Source of the DNA: RGIG3872 sp045660245
GTDB lineage: Bacteria; Bacillota; Clostridia; Christensenellales; UBA1242
Length of the DNA stretch: 8,431 bases
Direction: 5' to 3'
Assembly: GCA_045660245.1 (NCBI GenBank)
Contig: JAZRDJ010000052.1
Coordinates: 1 to 8,431 of the forward strand
Within the stretch, counting starts at the first letter, position 1, and every line of letters starts with the position of its first letter. The notes under the pieces were generated by a model, which saw only the letters and a list, made by a program, of their open reading frames with translations, was not told where the DNA came from and did no database searches. Of this stretch, positions 1-5,765 are shown piece after piece. The translations under genes and the position numbers were made by a program.

Positions 1-149
1 CATATGTGGGAAATTGGAATGGTAATTGGAATCATTTTATCACATTAGATACTACTGGTTCTATTATTTGGATTGATGAAGATGGTGACGGAAATATGGA
101 TAGTGGCGAATATTCTTATGAAGTGATATACTTTTTTACAACTAATTAA
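1..149 (+). CDS. C-terminal fragment of unknown protein ending in an EF-hand-like Ca2+-binding loop
   Basis: The window opens inside a plus-strand reading frame whose codons start at base 3 and which ends at TAA 147-149, giving 48 visible residues. I do not recognise the family. Near its start is a short tandem repeat, NWN-G-NWN, encoded by two copies of AATTGGAAT at 12-20 and 24-32. Further on is a stretch matching a 12-residue EF-hand loop, DEDGDGNMDSGE: acidic residues at loop positions 1, 3, 5 and 12, Gly at 6 and hydrophobic Met at 8. Such loops bind calcium and are common in bacterial secreted and cell-surface proteins, so an extracellular protein is a reasonable guess but no more. The loop does not have the paired arrangement of a full dockerin in the part visible. 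The other two frames of this stretch are interrupted by stops. The gene is convergent with tmcAL and shares its terminator. Confidence 0.6.
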   Translation, partial: YVGNWNGNWNHFITLDTTGSIIWIDEDGDGNMDSGEYSYEVIYFFTTN

Positions 150-171
150 AATTTGAAAAGAGCGAAACTCA

Positions 172-207
172 AAAAAACACCACGGGGGTTTTCCCGTGGT
201 GTTTTTT
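172..207. terminator. Bidirectional Rho-independent terminator between convergent genes
   Basis: A perfect 15-bp inverted repeat has arms at 172-186 and 193-207 and a six-base loop (GGTTTT). Its core is a 9-bp GC-rich stem, CACCACGGG paired with CCCGTGGTG, flanked by A6 on the left and T6 on the right. Read on either strand it is therefore a stable hairpin followed by a U tract. It lies 22 bases after the stop of the upstream plus-strand gene and 21 bases after the stop of minus-strand tmcAL, so it should end transcription from both. Confidence 0.93.
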
Positions 208-228
208 GTTTGGGTAATTTTTGAATAT

Positions 229-1410
229 TTATAAATACAAGGTGCCGATGGTTTTGTCAGAGTTCAATGGAGCAAGGGTGCAGATTGAGTAAATATCGCT
301 GGCTTTGAGATCGATATTCATCGAAATTTTCTGATTTTGATCAAGTTTGTCATAATCTGCATTTGACAAGATGAGGGAGATATCTTTTTGCTTTGCAAAG
401 TGAGACAAGATATCTTTTTTGTCTTGTTTGATGGCAAGAACTTTGACTGCTGGTTTTGAGTGTTTGATATTGTCATAATCTTGTTTTGTGAGTCCAAGCA
501 ATGTGTGCAAGATGAGTTTTTGGATTCTTGACTTTCTGTATCTTTTTGAACTCAAAGAGTTGATTGCGTTTTGGGTTGAATTGGACTCTGAAAAAGTCTT
601 TTTGAGAGCATATTCCAAGCCTTCATTCATGCCATGAATTTGATTCAAGTTTTCAATTGGAGTTTGGTTCACATGATATCGAACAAGTGAACAATAAATA
701 TCATTGTCAAAAACTGGACTTTTTTCAAGTTGTTCATAGGTGAAATCAGGAACAAAAGATTTGTAATCTTGATTTTTATTTTTGAGTTCAAGAATTGCAG
801 ATGCTGACAAGTACTGGTTAAATGGGGTGTTTGCATTGTATCCATTGTCAAGTCGTTTGATGCATCTATATGAAAGCTTTGATTTTTGTTTTTTGATTTC
901 TGCGACATAACTTGATGCCAAGATGTCATTTGGTGATGAGGCGAGTTTTTGTAAGGAAATATCTGATGTTATGTCAGACATAGCAGAAAGATATGCTTCA
1001 TTATAGTTGATGCCACTTTTGAGTTTTTCTTTGAGTTTTGATTTGAATTCTTGTGTTTCGTTTATTTTGAAATTCGCAAGTCTTTCTACATTATGTATGT
1101 TTCCATCTTCAGAGCCAAAGACAATTTCATCAACCCCAATGGCAGACAAGATTTTAATTGCTCCAAAAGCAAACTCATCAGCGCCATTTGTTGCAAAGCA
1201 GGTTGGCAGTTCGATCACCATGTCAGCGCCAGCGAGCACTGCAAGTTTCGCTCGTGAAAACTTGTCCAACGAACAAGGCAATCCACGCTGAGAAAAATTG
1301 CCACTCATCAAGCAAATACAGAAGTCAGACATGGACTTTGCTTCTTGAATCAAGTATTCATGACCATTGTGCAGAGGGTTGAACTCACAAATTATTCCAG
1401 AAATTTTCAT
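229..1410 (-). CDS. tmcAL: tRNA(Met) cytidine acetate ligase TmcAL (YlbM family)
   Basis: This 393-residue protein matches the TmcAL (YlbM) nucleotidyltransferase-like family. In Bacillus subtilis TmcAL uses ATP and free acetate, through acetyl-AMP, to make N4-acetylcytidine at the wobble base C34 of elongator tRNA(Met), a cytoplasmic reaction that aids accurate AUG decoding. Visible marks are the N-terminal CEFNPLHNGH segment with the HxGH adenylate-binding motif (H14-H17), MSGNFSQRG at 35-43, a DKFSRAKLA segment near 49-57, VIELP at 65-69, FGSE at 98-101, SPNDIL at 159-164 and an RIQKLILHTLLG block in the C-terminal half. Its length is close to the roughly 400 residues of the family. The ATG at 1410 is chosen because the family starts just before this motif. 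No good Shine-Dalgarno precedes it; AGGAAA (1434-1429, minus strand) is about 18 bases away. It is divergent from pta-ackA, which produces its substrates. Confidence 0.95.
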   Translation of the reverse strand: MKISGIICEFNPLHNGHEYLIQEAKSMSDFCICLMSGNFSQRGLPCSLDKFSRAKLAVLAGADMVIELPTCFATNGADEFAFGAIKILSAIGVDEIVFGSEDGNIHNVERLANFKINETQEFKSKLKEKLKSGINYNEAYLSAMSDITSDISLQKLASSPNDILASSYVAEIKKQKSKLSYRCIKRLDNGYNANTPFNQYLSASAILELKNKNQDYKSFVPDFTYEQLEKSPVFDNDIYCSLVRYHVNQTPIENLNQIHGMNEGLEYALKKTFSESNSTQNAINSLSSKRYRKSRIQKLILHTLLGLTKQDYDNIKHSKPAVKVLAIKQDKKDILSHFAKQKDISLILSNADYDKLDQNQKISMNIDLKASDIYSICTLAPLNSDKTIGTLYL

Positions 1411-1428
1411 AAAATTGTACCAAATATA

Positions 1429-1457
1429 TTTCCTTTTTTTAAAAAATGTTATATAAT
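1429..1457 (+). promoter_or_regulatory. Possible sigma-A promoter of pta-ackA
   Basis: A perfect TATAAT lies at 1452-1457 on the plus strand, but the hexamer 17 bases upstream (TTTCCT, 1429-1434) is a poor -35. Transcription would begin near 1464, about 58 bases before the pta ATG. A second possibility is TTGTCA (1463-1468, five of six matches) with AATAAT (1488-1493), but its 19-base spacing is long. Either way the elements interleave with the minus-strand tmcAL promoter. Confidence 0.4.
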
Positions 1458-1467
1458 TCTATTTGTC

Positions 1468-1496
1468 ATTATACAAGAAATATTGAAAATAATCAA
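1468..1496 (-). promoter_or_regulatory. Predicted sigma-A promoter of tmcAL
   Basis: On the minus strand a TTGATT -35 box (1496-1491) lies 17 bases before a perfect TATAAT -10 box (1473-1468). Transcription would begin near 1461 and leave a leader of about 50 bases before the tmcAL ATG at 1410. The -35 matches the consensus at four of six positions. Confidence 0.6.
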
Positions 1497-1512
1497 TACA
1501 ATTATGGTTTAT

Positions 1513-1518
1513 GGGGGA
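1513..1518 (+). promoter_or_regulatory. Ribosome binding site that fixes the pta start
   Basis: GGGGGA ends three bases before the ATG at 1522; counting only the G run, the spacing is four. This is short but workable. In-frame ATGs further upstream (1345, 1504) lack a comparable sequence, and the first would run into the tmcAL coding region, so 1522 is taken as the start. Confidence 0.6.
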
Positions 1519-1521
1519 TTT

Positions 1522-2571
1522 ATGTTCGGCAAAAAGAAAGTTAAAGACAAACAAAAAAAAGATCCATTTGGTTCAATTATTGAAAAAGCAAGATTTTCTG
1601 GCAAGAGAATTGTACTTCCTGAAGGTTTTGACGAAAGAGTGATTGATGCAGCAAAAAAGGCTTCACTCATGGATCTCTGTCATGTGATTATTCTTGGAGA
1701 TGAAAGAGTCCTTCCTGAAAAGTTCACAAAAAAGGAACTCAAGAATATTGAGATTATTGATCCAAAAGCAAATGCAAAAAAGCGTGAGATGTATGCACAC
1801 TCTTACTTTGAACTTAGAAAGCACAAGGGCATGACTGAGGAGCAAGCCATGGAGGACATGAAAGACAACATGAAGTTTGCTTGCATGATGCTCAAAAGTG
1901 ATGATGCTGATGGTATTGTGTCTGGTGCTGTTTATCACAGCGCTGACGTTTTGAAATCTGCATTCCAGATCATCAAGACTGCAGAAGGTGCAAACAAAGT
2001 TTCGTCTTGTTTCATCATGGAAATGCCAAATGACAATTATGGCGAAAACGGATTCATGGTTTTTGCTGATTGTGCAGTTATTGTGAGCCCAACTGACGAG
2101 GACATCAAGGACATTGCGGTTTGGTCAGCAAAGACGGCGGAAAGTATTCTTGGTGTAAAACCAAGGGTTGCACTTCTGTCATATTCATCAAAAGGTGCAG
2201 AAAATCACCCAGATGAAAATGTTCAAAAAATGAAGAGAGCATACAGTCTGATCAGGCGTGCTGAGCCATCACTTGTGGTTGATGGTGAACTTCAGGCAGA
2301 CGCTGCGATTGTGGAATCTGTCGCAAAGCAAAAGGCACCAGATAGCGTAGTTGCAGGCAAGGCAAACGTACTCGTGTTTCCAGATTTGAACGCCGGAAAC
2401 ATTGGATACAAACTCGTTCAAAGACTTGCAGGAGTCAAGGCTGTTGGCCCAATTATGCAAGGTCTCAAAAAGCCAGTCAATGATCTCTCTCGTGGAACAA
2501 ACGCTGATGAGATTGTTCTCAACATGGCAATCACAATACTTCAATCAAACAACACAGTAAAAGGAGAATAA
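1522..2571 (+). CDS. pta: Phosphate acetyltransferase (phosphotransacetylase)
   Basis: This 349-residue enzyme interconverts acetyl-CoA plus phosphate and acetyl-phosphate plus CoA, the first step of acetate formation with AckA. Family marks are RIVLPEGFDERV (29-40), FELRKHKG around R99, DADGIVSGA (128-136), FADCAV, VALLSYSSKG, DGELQADAAIV, VAGKANVLVFPDLNAGN and NDLSRG with S323 and R324. Two positions are unusual against the Methanosarcina thermophila enzyme as I recall it: K145 stands where that enzyme has R133, and E330 where it has D316, the proposed base for CoA. T326 replaces a cysteine. R87, S309 and R310 of that enzyme have counterparts here (R99, S323, R324). Compared with typical proteins of about 330 residues there is a lysine-rich N-terminal extension of roughly 15 residues. 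Only 4 bases separate it from ackA, and the ackA ribosome binding site (AAGGAG, 2561-2566) lies inside its last codons, so the two are cotranscribed and probably coupled. Confidence 0.96.
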   Translation: MFGKKKVKDKQKKDPFGSIIEKARFSGKRIVLPEGFDERVIDAAKKASLMDLCHVIILGDERVLPEKFTKKELKNIEIIDPKANAKKREMYAHSYFELRKHKGMTEEQAMEDMKDNMKFACMMLKSDDADGIVSGAVYHSADVLKSAFQIIKTAEGANKVSSCFIMEMPNDNYGENGFMVFADCAVIVSPTDEDIKDIAVWSAKTAESILGVKPRVALLSYSSKGAENHPDENVQKMKRAYSLIRRAEPSLVVDGELQADAAIVESVAKQKAPDSVVAGKANVLVFPDLNAGNIGYKLVQRLAGVKAVGPIMQGLKKPVNDLSRGTNADEIVLNMAITILQSNNTVKGE

Positions 2572-2575
2572 AAAT

Positions 2576-3790
2576 ATGAAAACACTAGTATTAAACGCAG
2601 GAAGTTCAACAGTTAAATATCAACTCATTGACATGAACACAGAAAAGGTTCTCGCAAAAGGTCTTTGTGAAAGAATTGGTATTGATGGACGCCACACACA
2701 CAAGGCAAACGGAGAAACTTTGAAAACAGAAAAAACTATGAACAACCATTTGGAAGCAATCAAGGAAGTGCTTGCCATCATTGTTGACGCAAAATATGGA
2801 GTAATTTCTGACCTTTCAGAAATTGAGGCTGTTGGTCATAGAGTTCTTCATGGTGGTGAAAAATTCAAGACTTCAGTTTTGATCACTGATGAAGTATTGG
2901 AAGATCTCAAAGAGTTCATTCCACTCGGGCCTCTTCATCAACCAGCAAACATTCAAGGTGTTGAAGCGTGCAAAGCGCTCATGCCAAATGTTCCTCAAAT
3001 TGCTGTGTTTGACACTGCATTCCATGCAACAATGCCAGCACACGCATACAGATATGCAATTCCAAAGGATGCATACACAAAGTGGGGAATTAGACGTTAT
3101 GGTTTCCATGGAACAAGCCACAAATTTGTTGCTGCTGAACTTGAAAAAGTGATGGGTAAACAAGGCAGATTTATCATTGCGCATGTTGGAAATGGTGCAT
3201 CAGTTTCAGCCGTGAAAAATGGTGAAGTTCAAGACACTTCAATGGGATATACACCACTTGAAGGACTTGTGATGGGATCAAGATCTGGTGACCTTGATCC
3301 AGCAATTCTTGAAAGAGTTATGAAAGAAACTGGCATGACCATCACTGAAACAATCAATTACCTCAACAAAAAATCAGGACTTTTGGGTGTTTCGTGTGTG
3401 AGCGAAGACATGAGAGATCTTGAAAACATCATTTTCTCTGGTGAACAAAGTGAGAGAGCAGAAGATTCAAAACTTGCAATCGCTATGCACGCCTACAGAG
3501 TGAGAAAATACATTGGATCATACATGGCAGTTCTTGGTGGTTGCGACGCGATTGCTTTCACTGCTGGTGTTGGTGAAAATGGCTGTGAGTACAGAGAGCA
3601 AGTACTCGAAGGTCTCGAGGACCTCGGAATTGTTCTTGACAAAAACCTCAATGGAAAAGATTTCAAGCGTGGCGAAAACTTCTTGATTTCTGCTCCAGAA
3701 TCAAAAGTTAAGGTTTATGTAATTCCAACAAACGAAGAACTTATGATTGCAAGAGATTCAAAAGAAATCGTGAGTGCACAAAAAAAATAA
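2576..3790 (+). CDS. ackA: Acetate kinase
   Basis: This 404-residue enzyme converts acetyl-phosphate plus ADP to acetate plus ATP, the substrate-level ATP step of fermentation. It is a full-length member of the ASKHA sugar-kinase-like family. The expected active-site residues are present, with Methanosarcina numbering in brackets: N7 in NAGSSTVK, R89 in GHRVLHGGE (R91), H121 (H123), D146 in VFDTAFHATMP (D148), H178 in RRYGFHGTSH (H180), R236 in GSRSGDLDP (R241) and a glutamate in PTNEEL near residue 387 (E384). The nucleotide-binding FTAGVGENG segment is also intact. The start is supported by AAGGAG (2561-2566), 9 bases before the ATG. It follows pta by 4 bases and no hairpin terminator is visible after it, so its transcript may continue into the DUF177-rpmF unit. 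Confidence 0.98.
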   Translation: MKTLVLNAGSSTVKYQLIDMNTEKVLAKGLCERIGIDGRHTHKANGETLKTEKTMNNHLEAIKEVLAIIVDAKYGVISDLSEIEAVGHRVLHGGEKFKTSVLITDEVLEDLKEFIPLGPLHQPANIQGVEACKALMPNVPQIAVFDTAFHATMPAHAYRYAIPKDAYTKWGIRRYGFHGTSHKFVAAELEKVMGKQGRFIIAHVGNGASVSAVKNGEVQDTSMGYTPLEGLVMGSRSGDLDPAILERVMKETGMTITETINYLNKKSGLLGVSCVSEDMRDLENIIFSGEQSERAEDSKLAIAMHAYRVRKYIGSYMAVLGGCDAIAFTAGVGENGCEYREQVLEGLEDLGIVLDKNLNGKDFKRGENFLISAPESKVKVYVIPTNEELMIARDSKEIVSAQKK

Positions 3791-3798
3791 AAATATAA

Positions 3799-3827
3799 TT
3801 GACAAAATGGAAGTAGTGTAATATAAT
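3799..3827 (+). promoter_or_regulatory. Consensus sigma-A promoter of the DUF177-rpmF unit
   Basis: TTGACA (3799-3804), a 17-base spacer and TATAAT (3822-3827) match the vegetative sigma-factor consensus at all twelve positions. The start of transcription would be near 3834, giving a very short leader before the ATG at 3852. High intrinsic strength suits a ribosomal-protein operon. Confidence 0.88.
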
Positions 3828-3834
3828 ACTACTT
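3811..3834 (+). repeat. 24-bp inverted repeat over the -10 box, candidate operator
   Basis: AAGTAGT (3811-3817) and ACTACTT (3828-3834) are perfect 7-bp inverted arms. Three of the five inner base pairs are also symmetric, so 10 of 12 pairs obey two-fold symmetry, centred between 3822 and 3823 on the -10 box. A dimeric regulator bound here would block RNA polymerase. It is not followed by a T tract, so it is not a typical terminator. No regulator gene is visible in the window, and I do not recognise the site as a known operator. Confidence 0.5.
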
Positions 3835-3851
3835 GCATTTCGAGGGCGAAT

Positions 3852-4352
3852 ATGAAATTAGATTTCACGCGAGGGCTGAATCAGCCTAATCAGGAATTCA
3901 ACTTCACTTTTGAATGGAACTATGACGCAAAGGATTTTGAAAGTGTTCCACACGTTCCACTTGCACCTGGAGAAATCAGGATCAAATACAAGTCAGACGT
4001 TGATGGAGTGATATCAATGACTATTGAGTCAAGAATACCATTCAAGTTTGTTTGCGACAAATGTGCAGATGAGTTTGAAAAAAATCTGTATTTGGTTGCG
4101 GAAGAAAGGGTTGAACCAGAAAATGACGATTCAGATGGCTGGACGTATGATAGCAATGGAGAGATTGATATTTCTGAAGTTGTGAGTCAAATTGTCCTTT
4201 CATCATTTCCACAAAGCGTGATGTGTTCACCAAACTGCAAAGGCTTGTGTCCTGTGTGTGGTGAAAATCTCAACTACGACACATGCGATTGCAACAAAAA
4301 TAAATTAGGCAAAAACAATCCTTTTGGAGAATTGCTCGGTAAAATACGATAG
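3852..4352 (+). CDS. yceD: DUF177 (YceD/YlbN family) protein, large ribosomal subunit biogenesis
   Basis: This 166-residue protein belongs to the DUF177 family, which is almost always encoded just before rpmF. Work on plant and bacterial members links it to 23S rRNA accumulation or processing; the molecular activity is not settled. The sequence shows the cysteine pattern of the family: C68 and C71 in a CDKC pair mid-protein, then C125, C129, C133 and C136 in a CSPNCKGLCPVCG-type segment, then C145 and C147, followed by the short conserved tail (NPFGELLGKI). Such clusters suggest a metal-binding fold, probably zinc (inference). An acidic linker lies near residues 87-107. GAGGG (3842-3846) precedes the ATG by five bases. 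The TAG stop overlaps the ribosome binding site of rpmF, so the two genes are probably translationally linked. Confidence 0.9.
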   Translation: MKLDFTRGLNQPNQEFNFTFEWNYDAKDFESVPHVPLAPGEIRIKYKSDVDGVISMTIESRIPFKFVCDKCADEFEKNLYLVAEERVEPENDDSDGWTYDSNGEIDISEVVSQIVLSSFPQSVMCSPNCKGLCPVCGENLNYDTCDCNKNKLGKNNPFGELLGKIR

Positions 4353-4357
4353 GGAGG
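4351..4357 (+). promoter_or_regulatory. Ribosome binding site that fixes the rpmF start
   Basis: AGGGAGG lies 8 bases before the ATG at 4366 and overlaps the TAG stop of DUF177. An in-frame ATG at 4324 would add 14 residues unlike L32 and lies inside DUF177, so it is rejected as the start. Confidence 0.8.
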
Positions 4358-4365
4358 AAAAGACA

Positions 4366-4563
4366 ATGGCAGTACCTAAACATAAAGTTTCAAAGAGCAG
4401 AGGCAGATCAAGAGTGGCAAACTGGAAAGCAGGTGTTCCAACTCTTGTTGAATGTCCACAATGTCATGAAAAGAAAGCAACACACAGTGCTTGCGCAAAT
4501 TGTGGTTATTATGCTGGAGAAAAGAAAATTGCTGTAAAAGCAGATAAAAAGAAAGAAAATTAA
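4366..4563 (+). CDS. rpmF: 50S ribosomal protein L32 (bL32), zinc-binding form
   Basis: This 65-residue basic protein is a component of the large ribosomal subunit. It starts with the family signature MAVPKHKVSKSRGRSR, where MAVPK at 1-5 is diagnostic, and carries a zinc ribbon of two CxxC pairs: C30-C33 in ECPQCHE and C43-C46 in CANCGYY. This is the cysteine-containing (C+) type of L32, not the cysteine-free paralogue that some bacteria make under zinc shortage. A lysine-rich tail of about a dozen residues follows the GYY segment and puts it at the long end of the family's range. The gene lies 13 bases after DUF177 and is followed by an intrinsic terminator, so it closes this transcription unit. 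Confidence 0.97.
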   Translation: MAVPKHKVSKSRGRSRVANWKAGVPTLVECPQCHEKKATHSACANCGYYAGEKKIAVKADKKKEN

Positions 4564-4597
4564 TTTTCTTTTGAATAAAAATTAATATTGAATTTTT

Positions 4598-4628
4598 ACA
4601 GAGTGTAGATTTTGCACTCTGTTTTTTT
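4598..4628 (+). terminator. Rho-independent terminator after rpmF
   Basis: ACAGAGTG (4598-4605) pairs with CACTCTGT (4615-4622), an 8-bp stem with a nine-base interior, followed by a run of Ts to 4628. It begins 35 bases after the rpmF stop and separates the ribosomal-protein unit from plsX. Confidence 0.82.
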
Positions 4629-4667
4629 ATATTTTAATAATTTGTACTTAAAATTTATTTATATTGT

Positions 4668-4697
4668 TTGCGAAAATGATGTTTTGTATTGTATAAT
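4668..4697 (+). promoter_or_regulatory. Predicted sigma-A promoter of plsX-rnc-smc
   Basis: TTGCGA (4668-4673, four of six matches) is followed after 18 bases by a perfect TATAAT (4692-4697). The start would be near 4704, about 36 bases before the plsX ATG. A second TATAAT lies at 4711-4716 with only a weak TTGTAT (4689-4694) upstream of it. The -10 box sits in a small inverted repeat, GTATT-N4-AATAC (4686-4699). Confidence 0.6.
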
Positions 4698-4739
4698 ACG
4701 AGAGTATAAATATAATTAATCGTGGGAGTGTGTATTCTT

Positions 4740-5765
4740 ATGAAAATTGTTGTCGATGCTTTTGGTGGTGACAATGCGCCTGTTGAAATTGTGAAAGGTG
4801 CCGTTTTGGCCACAAAAAACAATCAAAATGTTGAAGTAATCCTGACTGGAGATCAAGAAAAGATCAATGAAATTTTGAAGACGGAAAATTATGATGTGGG
4901 TAGGATTTCGGTCGTTCATGCTCCTGACGTGATTTCAAACGAAGAGTCTCCAACGATGGCAATCAAGCAAAAGAAAGAAAGTTCGCTTGTGGTTGGTCTT
5001 GAACTTCTCAAAAATGATGAGTCAGTGATTGGCATGGTGAGTGCTGGAAGCACGGGTGCAGTCTTGGCAGGTGGACTCCTTCGGGTTGGCAGAATCAAAG
5101 GTATACTTCGTCCAGCACTAGCGCCACTTCTTCCAAACCTCAAGGGTGGCAAAACTCTTCTCATTGACTGTGGGGCAAACATGGACTGCAAACCACAATA
5201 TTTGGAGCAATTTGCGTGCATTGGTTCGGCTTATATGAAATGTCTTTATGGAATTGAAAAACCAAGAGTTGCAATTATTTCTGTTGGTGTTGAGGACAAA
5301 AAGGGAAATATGCAAGTTCATGAAACATTTGAACTCTTGAAAAACAATCCAAATGTGAATTTTGTTGGAAACATGGAAGCAAGAGATATGCTTTCTGGGG
5401 AATATGACGTGCTTGTTGCTGATGGATACATCGGAAACGTCGCTCTGAAAGCAACTGAAGGTGCTGTTGAAACAGTGATGACAATTCTCAAAGAAGAAAT
5501 CAAGAATACAGGAATCAAGGGTAAACTTGGGTATTTGATGCTCAAAAAGGCTTTCAAAAATTTGAAAGCAAAAATGGACTATACAACTGTTGGTGGTTCA
5601 CCATTCTTGGGTGTGAAAAAAATTCTCATCAAATCACATGGTTCGAGCAAAGCAGAGACAATTGCTGCTGCAATTGGACAGGCAGTCTCTGTTCATGAAG
5701 CAAAAATTATTGACAGCATCGAAGAGTATAGTGCATCTGTTTTGGCTCAAGGAGATCAGGAATAA
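4740..5765 (+). CDS. plsX: Phosphate acyltransferase PlsX
   Basis: This 341-residue enzyme makes acyl-phosphate from acyl-ACP and inorganic phosphate. Membrane PlsY then uses it to form lysophosphatidic acid, so PlsX opens phospholipid synthesis. It is a peripheral protein at the inner face of the membrane. Family marks are DAFGGDNAP at 6-14, SAGSTGAVLAGGLLRVGRIKG with the following RPALAPLLP, LIDCGANMDCKP, VGVEDKKGN, NFVGNMEARDML, DGYIGNVALKATEG, GGSPFLGVK and KSHGSS. The ATG at 4740 is preferred because family members begin a few residues before DAFGGD; GGGAG (4724-4728) lies 11 bases upstream. A GTG at 4722 is in frame but would place the start on the ribosome binding site. The stop overlaps the rnc start (TAATG). 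No acpP or fabD/fabG gene follows, unlike many relatives. Confidence 0.96.
   Translation: MKIVVDAFGGDNAPVEIVKGAVLATKNNQNVEVILTGDQEKINEILKTENYDVGRISVVHAPDVISNEESPTMAIKQKKESSLVVGLELLKNDESVIGMVSAGSTGAVLAGGLLRVGRIKGILRPALAPLLPNLKGGKTLLIDCGANMDCKPQYLEQFACIGSAYMKCLYGIEKPRVAIISVGVEDKKGNMQVHETFELLKNNPNVNFVGNMEARDMLSGEYDVLVADGYIGNVALKATEGAVETVMTILKEEIKNTGIKGKLGYLMLKKAFKNLKAKMDYTTVGGSPFLGVKKILIKSHGSSKAETIAAAIGQAVSVHEAKIIDSIEEYSASVLAQGDQE

Noticed and set aside
1007..1291. Plus-strand open frame antisense to tmcAL
   Set aside because: It lies wholly within tmcAL, whose motifs are clear on the other strand; its predicted peptide resembles no family I know.
1345..1521. Upstream in-frame extension of pta (starts at 1345 or 1504)
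   Set aside because: The extension overlaps the tmcAL coding region and promoter area, shows no family similarity and lacks a ribosome binding site; ATG 1522 has one.
3811..3834. Palindrome read as an ackA terminator
   Set aside because: The stem is AT-rich, the loop is 10 bases and the following bases (GCATTTCG) are not a T tract; the position over a consensus -10 favours an operator.
5710..5732. TTGACA followed by TATAGT inside plsX, as an internal promoter for rnc-smc
   Set aside because: The spacer is only 11 bases, too short for sigma-A, and no -10-like hexamer occurs at 16-18 bases.
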